A stretch of DNA of 64,000 bases from Asterias rubens (Eukaryota; Echinodermata; Asteroidea; Forcipulatida; Asteriidae). The notes under the pieces are model-generated. The model was not told the DNA's origin and searched no databases. It saw only the letters and a program-made list of their open reading frames with translations. Shown in pieces: positions 42,504 through 54,195 of this stretch; position 1 is the first letter of the stretch; the number at the start of each line of letters is the position of its first letter. The DNA lies in NCBI RefSeq assembly GCF_902459465.1, contig NC_047070.1, positions 4,142,554-4,206,553 on the forward strand, in the 5' to 3' direction. Both the position numbers and the translations under genes were made by a program.

Positions 42504-43345
42504 AGGGCCAACAACCATAAAGCTGCTTAGCGGCGATTTTGTGCTTACTGCATAATTTCCATTTTAATGCGCTGCCAACTGTAAGCACACTAAAAGGCAT
42601 GCTAACCTTCCAGTGCTTGATGCACAAAAATTAATGATGTAACAGTACAAATCCATGGGAATGCACAAGATGGCCGCGGGCCGCCTAATTTCTTGCTAAC
42701 CTGTGAAATACGCTTGCACCTTAAAGCCATTGGACCCTTTCGGTACAGAAAGAAGAAAAAAAAGTTCACAGATTTACAAATAATTTACAGGGTTTATAGA
42801 AGGTAATGGTGAAAGACTTCTCTTGAAATATTAGTCCATGAAATGCTTTACTTTTTGAGAAAACGGTAAAACAATATAAATTCTCGTTAGCGAGAATTAC
42901 GGATTTGTTATAAACACATGTCATGACACGGCGAAACGCGCGAAAACAGGAGTGGGTTTTCCCGTTATTTTCTCCCGACTCCGATGTCTGATTGAGCCTA
43001 AATTTCCACAGGATTGTTATTTTATATATAATTGTGATACACGAAGTGTGGGACTTGGACAATACTGTTTAGCGAAAGTGTCCAATGGCTTTAAGGGCCT
43101 TTTCACACGAGGCAACTTTTGCAGGCAAACTTGGAGGCAACAAACTGCAGTGCATACTACAAGACCACTTTGGTAGCACACGGGTCAATTTTTAAACATT
43201 GTCTTACGATCCACAAGAGAAATAGGTGAACATTGAAATGTGAATGCCTTTTCTTCATGGAGATTGCCTGGAACTGGTTGCCCGTAAATTGCCTCAGGTG
43301 TCATGGCCCTAAGACTGTTAAGCAGCACTATGAAATTGGGTCCTG
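42504..43345. mobile_element. Composite: MITE interrupted by two others
   Basis: The left part, 42504-42720, starts AGGGCCAACAACCATAAAGC. A complete TTAA element (42721-43094, AGCCATTGGACCCTTTCGG ends) follows. Then 43095-43310 resembles a third element with AGGGCCTTTTCACACGAGG and CCTCAGGTGTCATGGCCCT ends. The host resumes as AAGCAGCACTATGAAATTGGG at 43320. The order of insertion is readable from the interruptions. Confidence 0.65.
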
Positions 43346-43554
43346 TAGGTGCTCACACTTTGTGTTACCCGATGTTGTACATGAAATACTGTAACAAACC
43401 AACTGGCCAACGAAGTTGTGGGAAAATGGTTTAAAAGAACTTGGTATGTTTACACTGTTTTCAAACCTCTGGTTGTTGGACTCGAAAGAACAAAATTTAT
43501 TGTTCCACTTATTTTCTTGAGACGACAAGTGTAGCATTTCAAGTGGAATTATGT

Positions 43555-43940
43555 TTAAAGGCAGTGGACATTATTGGTAATTACTAAAAATAATTATTAG
43601 CATAAAACCTTACTTGGTAACAAGTAATGGGGAGAGGTTGGTAGTATAAAACATTGTGAGAAACAGCTCCCTCTGAAGTGGAGTAGTTTTCGAGAAAGAA
43701 GTAATTTTCCACGAATTTGATTTCGAGACCTCAAGTTTAGAATTTGAGGTCCCGAAATCAAGCATATGAAAGCACACAACTTCGTGTGACAAGGGTGTTT
43801 TTTTCTTTCATAGTTATCTCGCAACTCGACGACCAATCAAGCTCAAATTTTCACAGGATTTTAATTTTATGCATATGTTGAGATACACCAAGAGAGAAGA
43901 GTGGTCTTTGACATTTACCAATAGTGTCCACTGGCTTTAA
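43555..43940. mobile_element. TTAA MITE, AGGCAGTGGAC family
   Basis: TTAAAGGCAGTGGACATTAT and ATAGTGTCCACTGGCTTTAA end it. The centre is TTTCGAGACCTCAAG against TTGAGGTCCCGAAAT. It lies between the convergent PGC-1 gene and its minus-strand neighbour. Confidence 0.85.
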
Positions 43941-44911
43941 AAGAGAAGTCTTATACCACTTTTTACCACGAGTCGAGTGGAATTTGTGAACATTTATTTT
44001 TTGGATCTTACCGATGATATTAATAACCAAAACTCATGATTACTTGTATAACACAGAGAACAGGTCAAATAGTATTGTTTGAATTTATTGAGAATCTGAC
44101 GATTCCAACTTTTTTTGCATGTAGAATCAGTTACACACAGAATATTCTTTCCTTAGCCCATACCTAATCAAAGTTACAAGAGATGACGCAATTAAATTGA
44201 TGACAAGTAAAGAATGTCTTGCAAAAATTGTTATTGTTTATTTTTGGTTTGTCGATATTTACATCATTAGTAAATAATAACACTTTAGTTTTTTATTTAT
44301 TACTTGTTTAAATTTTTTTCCTCAACATTATTACACTGAAGGTTTGCATGAAATTTCTGCAATATTTATTAAATCTTGAACATGTTGTACAAATGCATCG
44401 TTAGAGCCATGGTACAGTTGGTGAGGAGAAGAAATCACAATGCATGTAATAAAAACATACTTCTATGCATCTTGGGAAACCGAATTGAGGAGCTCAAATG
44501 AAAGAATTACTGTCACCAACCCCCTCCCCCATTTCCTAAATAAATTAATAAATAAATAAATGAAATAAAAATCTAATCTAACATTTAAATAAAACTCTGG
44601 CTACTTTCAGCTTGATCAAAATCAAAAGATTTGCACATTCTTACAAAATATACAGAATTACTGACAAGACATGAACCACTTTCGCTATCAATTTAAAATA
44701 ATATAATCTTTTATTTATGATATTTGCATAGGTCGCTTGACTGATTTTGTTCAACTCGAACTTTGGAATATATTTTTTTCTGTCTGAATTTTAATTTCTT
44801 TCTTTCAAATAATGTAACGTACAAATTGATGTTGACACTTTGAGAATTAATTTGCATACAAAAAGTCTGCTGAGTTAATGGTATGCTGTATAGGGAGGGG
44901 TGGGCGGAGCT

Positions 44912-47900
44912 CTAGTTCACTCTAGCAGAGGCACTTCTATCAAAGCATGCACACAGTCCCCTCCAGCACCCTGAAGAGGATCCGTTCTCCTGCTTGTCCA
45001 TTTCAGCCCAGGGGTTGATACTTAAGTAGGAAGTTGATGCTGAACAATGAGAGATAAAAAAACAAAACTAGAAAATAAACTAGTAAAAAGAAACACAGAG
45101 CAGACTGCTTCTTCAAACCCAATTGAGGCTCACATGTGCAGCTTATTTGTGGCATGTCATGGCCAAGTGGTTGACTGCACTGTACTCGAGCTCTGGTGGT
45201 TAATTCAATAGGCTGTGGGTTCGAATCCTGGTCATGATACTTTTTTTTTTCTTTGGCCAAGATTCTTTACATTGATCACTTTTTTTCACCTAGGGGTATA
45301 TATGGGTACCTACGAGGGTAGAGGTATGGAGGGTAGAGTGCCATTTGGGCCGTACACTCCCAGGGAGCTGAGAAAGATTCCTTAGTTCTGTGAAAAAAAC
45401 TCCACCGGAAAATCATAAAATCATAAAATGGTTTAATGTATAATATTATCTGTCTAACCTTTGAGTTGGCTCGGTACCTCGATCTTACGCCGTCGTGTCT
45501 GATTGGTTGGTACCCCGCCAGGTGTTGACATACCAGATGGTGAGCAGAGATCCTCATTCTCAACAATGGTTCCCATTAGACAGTTGGTCTCATTGGGTGT
45601 TGTCACAGAAACATCTGAAAGACTTTAAGAATCAAATCATTCAAAAAAATAATCTTTTATTAAAGTAAAATAGTGAAAAACAATCACATCGGATAGTAAG
45701 CATGTTTAATGCCAGCCATCCCTAAAAGCGCCGCCCAAGCAAAAAACGCTGGTGCTAGTCACAGATTGAACATGTTAGGTGGTGTTTCGGTTGGTTACCT
45801 TATTCTGCTAAGCATAATTTTGTTATGCTTAGCCACTTTTGGGAGTATGCAGATAGTAAGAGGATTAAGAAAATTATAGCATGTGTCTGTTTTTGTTTAA
45901 AAGGCACTGGACACTTGGTTATTACTCAAAATAATTGTTGGCATAAAAACTTCATGTACTTGATTACAAGCAAAGGAGAGCTGTTGATAGTATAAAACAT
46001 TGTGAGAAACGGCTCCTCTGAAGTAATTTAGTTTTTGAGAAAGAGGTAATTTCTCACTCAAACAATAAAAAACTTCAGTTGAAGCCTTTTATTATGCATC
46101 TGAAAGCACACAAGTAATGCACAAGGGTGTTTTTTCTTTCATTATTCTCAAATTTATTTCCAACTTTTTTACAGGTTTGTTATTTTATGCATAATGTTGG
46201 GATACACTTAGTGAGAAAACTGGTCTTTTACAAGTACCAAACGTGTCCATTAACGAGGTATGTTGATCATCTGACAATTTGAGATACCAGTAATCTCTAC
46301 TCACCCCATATAATCAGATTCATCCAACGTTGACATCGATTGGTTGAATCTGAGGTCAGTCTGAGACCCTATGCTGATGGTTTCCATTGCTGGCTAAATC
46401 AGGAAAGAATCAGAGAGACAAGTCAGGGTTTTATACCAGACCAAACAACTCCTCATAAAGCGTAATCCCTACAACTTCTAAAGTATCTCGACTTACTATC
46501 CAGTCAGCTTTAAGTCTGAAATTACATCATCCTTTTAGAACTCACTGGTACCTTTAACTGACAAGCAAACACTGGACACTGGACAGTATAACTTTCATGG
46601 CTAAAGGCCCGGTCACACAGGCCTTGATAACGAGAATCAATAACGAGAACGTTAAAAATGCACGCCCTCGATTGGTTGAATAATCGTGGGCGTATTTGGA
46701 GCAATTCAACCAATAGAATGCATTCTCGTTATTGCTGCAGTGTGACTCGGCCTTAAGAGGTAGTACCAGCCTCAGGTATTTATTTGTACTCCTAGCTATA
46801 GTGTAGCAATTATGGTTGAAGTTTCCTTTTCATGGCAAAGATGTATTGAATGCATACCTTAGGGGTATCCGCAGTGAACCCTTGCGTTCCAATGATCTGC
46901 TCCAGAACCTCCACCTTTTTCTGTAGGTAGGCAACCTCAGCAGATAGCTGTTCAAATAAATGTTAATCGATTATTAGTATTGGCTGAAATCTGGGGCGGT
47001 GAGAATGTTCACATTTGTACACAACTTGTATTGGATACATATGCATTGTCGCAGAAGATAGTAGTAAGTGCTTTGGGCCTTTGACCCAAATAAACTTTCA
47101 CTGGGGCACGTTGCCACTGTTGTACTCCTGGGGCTGAAATAGGGTTGCCCCTTCACAGCCCAGAAGGATAATGGCGTGGGCTCAACCGCTAGGGACCTGG
47201 CTGGTATGAGCAGAATGCACTACAGTCCAACCTTTTTACGAAGCAGTTACGGTCGAATGCCTTGCTAAAAGGCAAAAGAGTAATGACCGGGTATTGAACC
47301 CACACTCTGCTGCTAACAACACCAGAGCTTGGGTCCTCCTAGTTCGCTCGACCACGCCACGCCACACCTCTAACCCAAAGCGTTGGTTTTCGAAAAAGCC
47401 CATTCCATTTCAAAAAATATAAAGACGTTGCTAATTCTTACTTTAGTATTCTCGTACACCAGGAGACTACTGGATAATGCTTTATCTACAAATAGGTCTT
47501 GAGCTGATAGATTCCCTGAAGAGTGACTGGTAGGAAGACTAGCTCCAGGGCCTGAACCCTTATAGTAGTCGCCCACCGTGTTGATATGTTTCACAATTTC
47601 TTCAGAGAGTGCAGTAGCTGTTGAAAAGTAATCACCCAAATAAAATAATAAAATGATCACCGATGTAATCATCATAAGAAAAATAATAATGTGGAATTCG
47701 CCATAAAACTGAACTGTTGTATTCGACCTTTGACACATGGCCTCATTTGCATTTGACCTCCATCAACCAATATTATTGCCAGAGATTTTAGGTGTTTGAA
47801 TTATCTAGAGGGGAACCAATGCACACCTGTCCTAACATACAGCCCAAGCCAGGAATCGAACCATGGCCAAAGTGGTGGGAGGCAAGTGCTCTACACAATA

Positions 47901-50900
47901 GCCTCCCACTCCTCGTGTGGTCCCTTTTTGTACAGCGGAAGCATTTTATTATGGATCTGATTTGTAAATTTTGTGCAAAAAGGGTGTTTTTTCTTTCATT
48001 ATTCTCTTGCATCTTCGATGACCAATTGAGTAAAAAATGTCACAGGTTTGTTATTTTATGCAAATGTTGAAATACACCAAGTAGAAAACTGGTCTTTGAC
48101 AATTACCAAATGTTTCCAGTGTCTTTAAATACTAACCTTTGCTATCTAGTGTGCAAGGTGCCATCCCACCCATGGAATCGTGTAACTTCTGCTCAACGCA
48201 CATTTTCAAATGTTGAAGCTGTTTAAGCAAGTCACTCGTAAGATTCGCATCGTCCGTCGGCAGAGGACGGTATCTCTCGCTTTTGCCAACGATACCAAAA
48301 GTTGCTGGGCTGTGTTAAATGAAAATGGCATCAGAAGAATGTTGTAGGTAATAGTAATACTAGCTAATTCTTCTATACCGGTTGCACATTTCACATTTTA
48401 CAATAGCTGTATCAATCTGATTAAGAGCAGGACTGTAGTGCCCTGGTCTTTTGGGCCAGTAATCTTTCTCAGCTCCCCAAGAAGAATACAGCCAGGGCTG
48501 CTAGGTGGCGCTCGAATGGTATTTTCATACACAATATATCAACCTCTACCCTCACAGGTACCCATTTACATACCCCTGGTAAAGAGAAGCAATATGCTTA
48601 TTTATAGTAAAGCATCTTGCTCAAGAACACAAGTGTCATGAAAGGGATTCGAACCCACATTCAGACGACTTAACCCCCAGAACTTGAATTCTAACCCACT
48701 CGACTATGATATGACACCCTGTAAACACAGACAAAGATTTAAAGACACTGGACACTAATGGTAATTCTCAAAGACAAGTCTTCTCACTTGGTGTATCTCA
48801 ACATTCATAAAATAACAAACCTGTCAAAATTTGAGTTTGATTGGTAGTCGAAGTTGCGAGATAATAATAAAAGAAAAAATACCCTTGTCAAACGAAGTTG
48901 TGTGCTTTCAGATGCTTGATTTTGAGACCTCAAAATCTAAGTCTGAGGTCTCAAAATCTAATTTGTCGAAAATTACTTCTTTCTCAAAAACTATGTTACT
49001 TCAGAGTAAGCCGTTTCTCATAATGTTTTATATTATCAACAGCTCTCCATTATTCAATATTATACCAAGAAAGTTTTTATGCTAATAACTGTTTTGAGTA
49101 ATTACCAATAGCGTCCACTGCCTTGAATTTTGCTGAGAGATTTTGCGGAGAGTTTTTGTTTTACCTTGCAATACCACTATCCAATGTCATACTTAGAGGA
49201 CGATCAGTGAGGTTTGAATCGGCGCTGCTCTGAAGGCTAACTGTGTCGTCCAAGCTGTGATGAAATGGATTGGTTTGGTGAGCAGTGATCAAGGGGTCGT
49301 CAAATGATCTGAATTCAAAATAAAAATAAATAAATAACAAAGTGCCATCTTAGCCAATTCCTTTGGAGCGGTGATCGAGGGGTCGTCAAATGGTTTGAAT
49401 TTTTAAATTAAACTAATAAATAACAAAATGCCATCTTAGCCATTTGCTTTGTAATAAGTTGGGACGGTAGTGCACTCTACTCTACCAACCAGGCTCCTAG
49501 TGGATGATACCCATGCCTACATCCTTATGGAGTGCGAAGGGGGAAACCCGGGAGTACGTGGCAATGTGCTCCTGGTGGCAGTTGGTTTGGTTAGCCAAAA
49601 TCAGTCAAATTTAGCCCTCACCTTGAAGTCACTTGAAGGTGGGCCTTGTGGTGTAAGGCTTTCTCTCATTAAAAAAAAACAATTATTTTAAAACAAGTAA
49701 AATTCAAGATTATTGCTTTGAAAGTTGACTTTCGACAAAGTGGCAGTTGGATTGACGGATTTGCAAATAAATTGGAGACCATTGGGAGGCAGACTTTGCA
49801 GCCGAACACCTTGATGAGCCCAAGAATAAAGATGATGCCAGCTATTGCCAAAAGGAAGATAAAAACAGAAGTATGAAGATGATTTTATTAAGTGATGGAG
49901 ATATTGAATCACAAGACAAAGCCAGGCTCCAGGTATTTACCTCAGTATTAAGGGGATCTGGGGGTGGATTATATAATACCTGTAGACCTCCGAGGTCACC
50001 GATGACATCTTGGGAAAACATGACGCCATTATGGACGTCTTGTCCTCACTCCTTTCAACCATCGTCTCCAGAGCATCTTCAGTCTCCGTCATAGTTTCCT
50101 CGGTATCTTTCAGAATGGAGGTTGAGCCTGTATGGTCAAACAGTGAATGTTTACGTTTTACTATGGCTTCCTATGAAACTGAATGTCTGTTTTGGGCCCA
50201 GCCCAAAACCCCACCAAAAAACCCCACCCAAGGCACCTGTATCAATTATCCCAATTATCAAAGATCAGCCAAAATGCAGCTTTGTTTTGAGGTGTTTTTT
50301 TTTTTTTTTTACAAAACTTTATCATCACAAGCTACTAGAGGCTACACAAAAGAAAAACAAATACACAAGGATCCTCAAGTGTGGGGAAAAAGAACACCCA
50401 CAAGTTTAAAGAAAGCACTGGCTACTGCTGGTTCGGGAAAACCAGTGGGCCTACACAGAAAGTTTAACTGGCTGGGGAAGAGGGGAGGGTTGGGGGGGGG
50501 GGTGACATAGCATCTGGAAGCCTCATTTGGATCTCACTTCTTCACGATTCTCCTAGAACAAAAGTTTCATAAAACTTACCTTCATTTCCTGCTCTAAGAT
50601 TTGGGGGCAACAAGTTATTGATCGCCGCACTCACAGCCTGCAGAAGTTGGAGATTGATTGGTCGTTACCGGACGTGGCGGGCAGTATACACTTTTCTATT
50701 TCTGAGTTTCAAACATGTGAACTTTTATACAAGTTTGTGGATGGCTAATTTGTTTTGATGGTATAACTGACTGATGATCGAATAGGATGAGAAAGTAAAC
50801 AATTATTGAAATATTATTTCAATGAAAGCATTAATGTTATTCATGCACTCAAATAAATGTTTCATAAATCACCTGCCATAAATAAATTAGTGTAGCCAAA

Positions 50901-51080
50901 GCCGCTATTTCGTACACGTCCCAATCTTCTTCAGTGCATGAAGCGGTAAGCAGCAGCCAATGAAGTCACCTCAGCCAAACTAGAACCACCTAAGCCTTTT
51001 GACATCCATCTCTGATGGGATGGAGTAGAGGGAGGTGTGCGTGGTTTTTGCGTTTGGCGACAAGAGGGGTTGCTCCTCAT
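44912..51080 (-). CDS. Unrecognised protein with C-terminal coiled coil
   Basis: On the minus strand I can chain exons 51080-50970 (tentative first), 50637-50580, 50127-49980, 49308-49165, 48309-48137, 47617-47442, 46947-46858, 46393-46305, 45622-45459 and 44970-44912, giving 403 residues ending TAG. Exons 2 to 8 keep phase at every junction. Visible features: AVSAAINNLLPPNLRAGNE; an acidic helical run ILKDTEETMTETEDALETMV; Ser/Thr-rich linkers; LTSDLLKQLQHLK; TALSEEIVKHINTVGDYY; and a heptad stretch SAEVAYLQKKVEVLEQIIG. The tail has TRRRKIEVPSQL and a Cys-rich end WRGLCACF. I do not recognise the family. The first exon uses a weak GTGACT donor, and exon 9 needs the less obvious acceptor at 45623-45624, because the nearer one gives a stop. 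A scaffold or cytoskeletal role is only a guess from the coiled coil. The gene is convergent with PGC-1. Confidence 0.6.
45155..45385 (+). mobile_element. tRNA-derived SINE
   Basis: A box ATGGCCAAGTGG, B box GGGTTCGAATCCTGG, then GGGTATATATGGGTACCTACG and CTCCCAGGGAGCTGAG as in 36425-36785. Antisense in the last intron of the minus-strand gene. Confidence 0.7.
45897..46253. mobile_element. TTAA MITE, AGGCACTGGACAC family
   Basis: TTAAAAGGCACTGGACACTT at the left; the right end ACGTGTCCATTAA has lost part of its terminus. The hairpin AAACTTCAGTTGAAGCCTTTT is inside. It ends about 50 bases from exon 8 of the minus-strand gene. Confidence 0.75.
46603..46755. mobile_element. Palindromic MITE, AGGCCCGGTCACAC ends
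   Basis: AAAGGCCCGGTCACACAGGC and GCAGTGTGACTCGGCCTT are inverted; CGATTGGTTGAAT and ATTCAACCAATAG pair inside. Second copy of the 1451-1630 family. Confidence 0.75.
47205..47370 (-). mobile_element. tRNA-derived SINE, minus strand
   Basis: Reverse reading gives GGCGTGGTCGAGCGAACTAG, then ACCCAAGCTCTGGTGTTG, GTGGGTTCAATACCCGG and CCTTTTAGCAAGGCATTCGA. Confidence 0.6.
48430..48720 (-). mobile_element. tRNA-derived SINE, minus strand, long copy
   Basis: Reverse reading gives TGTCATATCATAGTCGAGTGG, GTGGGTTCGAATCCC (B box), GTTCTTGAGCAAGATGC, GGTATGTAAATGGGTACCTG and CTTCTTGGGGAGCTGAG. It is in sense with the host gene. Confidence 0.65.
48739..49127. mobile_element. TTAA MITE, diverged, inverted orientation
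   Basis: TTAAAGACACTGGACACTAA and TAGCGTCCACTGCCTTGAA flank it; ATTTTGAGACCTCAAAATC and GAGGTCTCAAAATC form the centre. Confidence 0.75.
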
Positions 51081-51885
51081 CAGCCACCACCGGTTTGGTT
51101 TTAGAATGTAAAGACGTTTACGGAGCACGTGGAGATAGGAGGGGACACAACAAAGAAACACTGAACATTCTACTCTAGACATGGAGGTAGAAGTACTCTA
51201 GACGATAAACACTGATCGAACAGTCAAGAAGTACCATTTTGGCAAGTCTTTGAAGAATCTTGAGTGTGGATTGAATTGTTTCGATGGATTGATTGAATTA
51301 ATTCGATGGATTGAACATGTTAATCCACATAGCTCACAGTTAGATACTATATTATAGCGAGGCCACCGACACGCCCCATTTAGGTATTTGTAACAAACTG
51401 TTAGACCTCAAAAAAGGACGACCCAACTGCAGCTGCTGCATTGAACAACATTAATCCACTGTATCCTCCCAGGAGAAAGGGCTGAAAATTATGGTGAGTA
51501 GGCTAGTTAATTCATGTCTAGTCAGTTGTTAATAACATCTTTAATTGGATGAGTTTCCGTATCCTGCCACCACGTTTTCTCATTCGTTGTTAACTAAAAA
51601 TAGTGAATCTAATGTACTAAAAATAAGATATCCATTTTTATTGCTTTTTGTTTGTAATGAAAAAAAAAAGGTGGTGGCTGGATGGTTTCCCATTGATGAA
51701 CAACATGCAGACTCTGGCGCGCAGTGGCCACGTCGCCCATTGCATACGTAGCATTCCACAAATCACTCTGACACATTGTTCGTCTTTCCATTCGACGTTT
51801 GCCTATTCAGTAACGACGATCAACGAATGACACAAAAGTAACAAAAGCTACGCTTCCTAGTAAAATTGCTGGCATATCCAACGTA

Positions 51886-52515
51886 TAAAGGGACTGGATA
51901 CTATTGGTACAATACTCAAGATAAATTGTAAGCATGAAAACGTACTTGGTAACGAGCATTTGGAGAGCTGTTGGTTGGTAGTATAAAACATTGTGAGGGT
52001 ATAAAAGGTGGTAGGTTTTGAGTATTCGTTCTAAGAGAAAATGTTTCACTTAAATATTAAAAGACTTCAGCTGGAGCCTTTCTATGCTTCTGAGAGTGCC
52101 CAAATCTGTGTAACAAGAGTGTTTTTTTCTCGGTCATTGTTTACTTATAACTTCGATGATCAAATTGAGCTCAACTTTTCACATATATTCATTTAATGCA
52201 AATGTTGGGATACACTTAGTGATAATGCTGGGCCCAATTTCATGGCTCTGCTTACCGTAAGCACAGAATCGGCGCTTACGGAAGCATGGAATTATGTGCT
52301 TACGGCAAGCGTATTTCACGGGTTAGCGGCGAATTTTGGCTTCTGCGCGTGCGTACTCCCCGTTTACTAGACATTCTACGCTTACGGCTAGCGCAGAAAT
52401 TCGGCGCTTGCACGTCATTGGGAATCGTGATCGTATAAAGCGCAGAATTCGGCGGTAAGCAGAGCCATGAAATTGGACCCTTTCACAATCACCGAAAGGT
52501 GTCCAATGCCTTTAA
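51886..52515. mobile_element. TTAA MITE carrying a nested GGGCCC MITE
   Basis: The outer element runs from AAAGGGACTGGATACTAT, with TTCAGCTGGAGCCTTT inside, to GGTGTCCAATGCCTTTAA. Near its right end sits a complete palindrome, 52230-52480, from GGGCCCAATTTCATGGCTCT to AGAGCCATGAAATTGGACCC. The outer element is older. Confidence 0.75.
52230..52480. mobile_element. Nested palindromic MITE, TTACCG/CGGTAA subfamily
   Basis: Besides its ends, it repeats GGCGCTTACGG, GCGCAGAATTCGGCG and their inverses. Relatives are 27017-27297 and the truncated 57666-57826. Confidence 0.8.
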
Positions 52516-52999
52516 AAATGTGGGTTTTTTTTGGCGGGAGTGTAGAAAAGTGCCGCGTGTGGTCTCGACGTTTCAAACGGTCTGCTCGGCTTCAGAACAC
52601 TCCGAATCTTGAAAAATGACGGCCTATCTCCATGTTGACTCGAGAAAAAAAAGCTTAGAATTTTCAAACATTTTGGTTGTACTCGATCACATTCTGTCAA
52701 GCTGTCTGGTCGGTTGGGTAGAATTTGACATAATGATTGAGTAATAAGAGTGGCAGTCTTACAGGGAATGTTAGTGTTTAACTCAAACTCATTGAACAGT
52801 CATAGAATTTAACAGTGCGTATAGAAAGACAGGGTGTAGAATGCATCAATATCTTTATTTCTTTTTCGAAATAAAATCAGCTTTAAATTGAATTTCTTTT
52901 AGCATTAAGAAAATTTCAAAGAGAAAGAAAAATACACTGTTTAAAAACAATTTTAATGTCAGTCATTTTCATTTTAATTGCTCTTCCCAAATGCTAGAG

Positions 53000-53165
53000 G
53001 GCGTTTTTATAGAGCTTGTTAAGCACAACAAGTCATGCTTACCAGAATAATTAGGTTACAAGCCAAACCAACATGTCACAATCATGTACAATTGGTAAAT
53101 GGTATCCTGCTAATTTCTACTTAGCAACATATTGCTAAGAATTGTTTCTGCTTAAATCAGCTCGA
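53000..53165. mobile_element. Decayed TTTCATAGAGCTG-type MITE
   Basis: ATAGAGCTTGTTAAGCACAA, TTACCAGAATAATTAGG and GGTATCCTGC match the interior of 16076-16336; the ends are eroded. Confidence 0.5.
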
Positions 53166-53273
53166 GATGAAAAAAAAATATTTATTTACAACAATCATAA
53201 CTAAATTTAACAAAAAAACAAACTAACCAAATATATTTATTGTGGTTTTACCTATGTACAAAATGTAATCAAT

Positions 53274-53667
53274 TTAAAGGAACACGTTGCCTTAGGATCG
53301 GTCGAGTTGGTCTTTGAAAAGCGTTTGTAACCGTTTGTTATAAAATGCATATTGTTGGAAAGATGTTGAAAAAGTAGAATACAATGATCCACACACATTT
53401 GCCTTGAAATTACGTGGTTTTCCTTTTACTTTGCAAACTACCATGGTCGGCCATTTATGGGAGTCAAAAATTTGACTCCCATAAATGGCCGACCGTGTTT
53501 GTCGACGAGGTAAAAGGAAAACAACGCAGTTTCGAGTGATACTTGTGTGGAGCATTATATTTTACTTTTAAAATATCTTTCTAATCATATGCATTCTAAA
53601 ACAAACGGTTACAATTAACGCTTTTCAAAGACTAACTCGACCGATCCAAGGCAACGTGTTCCTTTAA
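53274..53667. mobile_element. 394-bp palindromic TTAA element, AGGAACACGTTGCC ends
   Basis: TTAAAGGAACACGTTGCCTT and AAGGCAACGTGTTCCTTTAA are perfect inverted ends. The arms continue through GATCGGTCGAGTTGGTCTTTG and AAAGCG, and meet at a central TTTGACTCCCATAAATGG dyad. No frame of note. Confidence 0.9.
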
Positions 53668-53814
53668 GTTCTTCTGTCAATAAAATACAAATTATTATGT
53701 TAATCTGAAAATGGTTTTAATATGTGAACTTTCAGTTCAAAAATTAAGCTTGCCCCTAAAAGACGGGATCACGTTTTGTAACAAAGTCCCCAGGAATCAA
53801 TTTCAAGCCTAGAA

Positions 53815-53972
53815 TACCCTCTTTTTGGAGGGCAAGATCATTTTCCTTTTGTATAGGGCACTTCCATTACAAAATATCAATGTATATGGGGACATTTTAG
53901 AAGGGGCACCAAGTCAAAGAACAGGGGCAACAGAGGCCATGACATTCATTGCCTCCCGTGTAATTCCGTAGC
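53815..53972. mobile_element. Decayed CAGGCCTG-type MITE fragment
   Basis: TAGGGCACTTCC, GGGGCACCAAG and CATTGCCTCCCGTG resemble the 33144 family. It lies 3' of the SOX30-like stop codon. Confidence 0.35.
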
Positions 53973-54195
53973 CCAATGTCATACTTTTATTGTCTAATCA
54001 ACGGGAACACTTCAGACAAAATAAGTTGTCAGGATGCTTACAATTAATTTGTGACAGGTAGGCTTTTGAATGAGAATTACTCAATTTCTTTTCATGCCAC
54101 ACCAATGTATCAGCCTACCTTTAAACCATCTCTATGAGTTTGAGCAAAGAGTTTCGGAGGAAGTTTTTCTGGGGGTGAAAACTTAAGATTAATAT

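Noticed and set aside
44912-51080. Dynactin subunit 2 (dynamitin) as identity of the unrecognised gene
   Set aside because: Length and coiled coil fit, but none of the dynamitin sequence I know matches at the N-terminus or in the middle.
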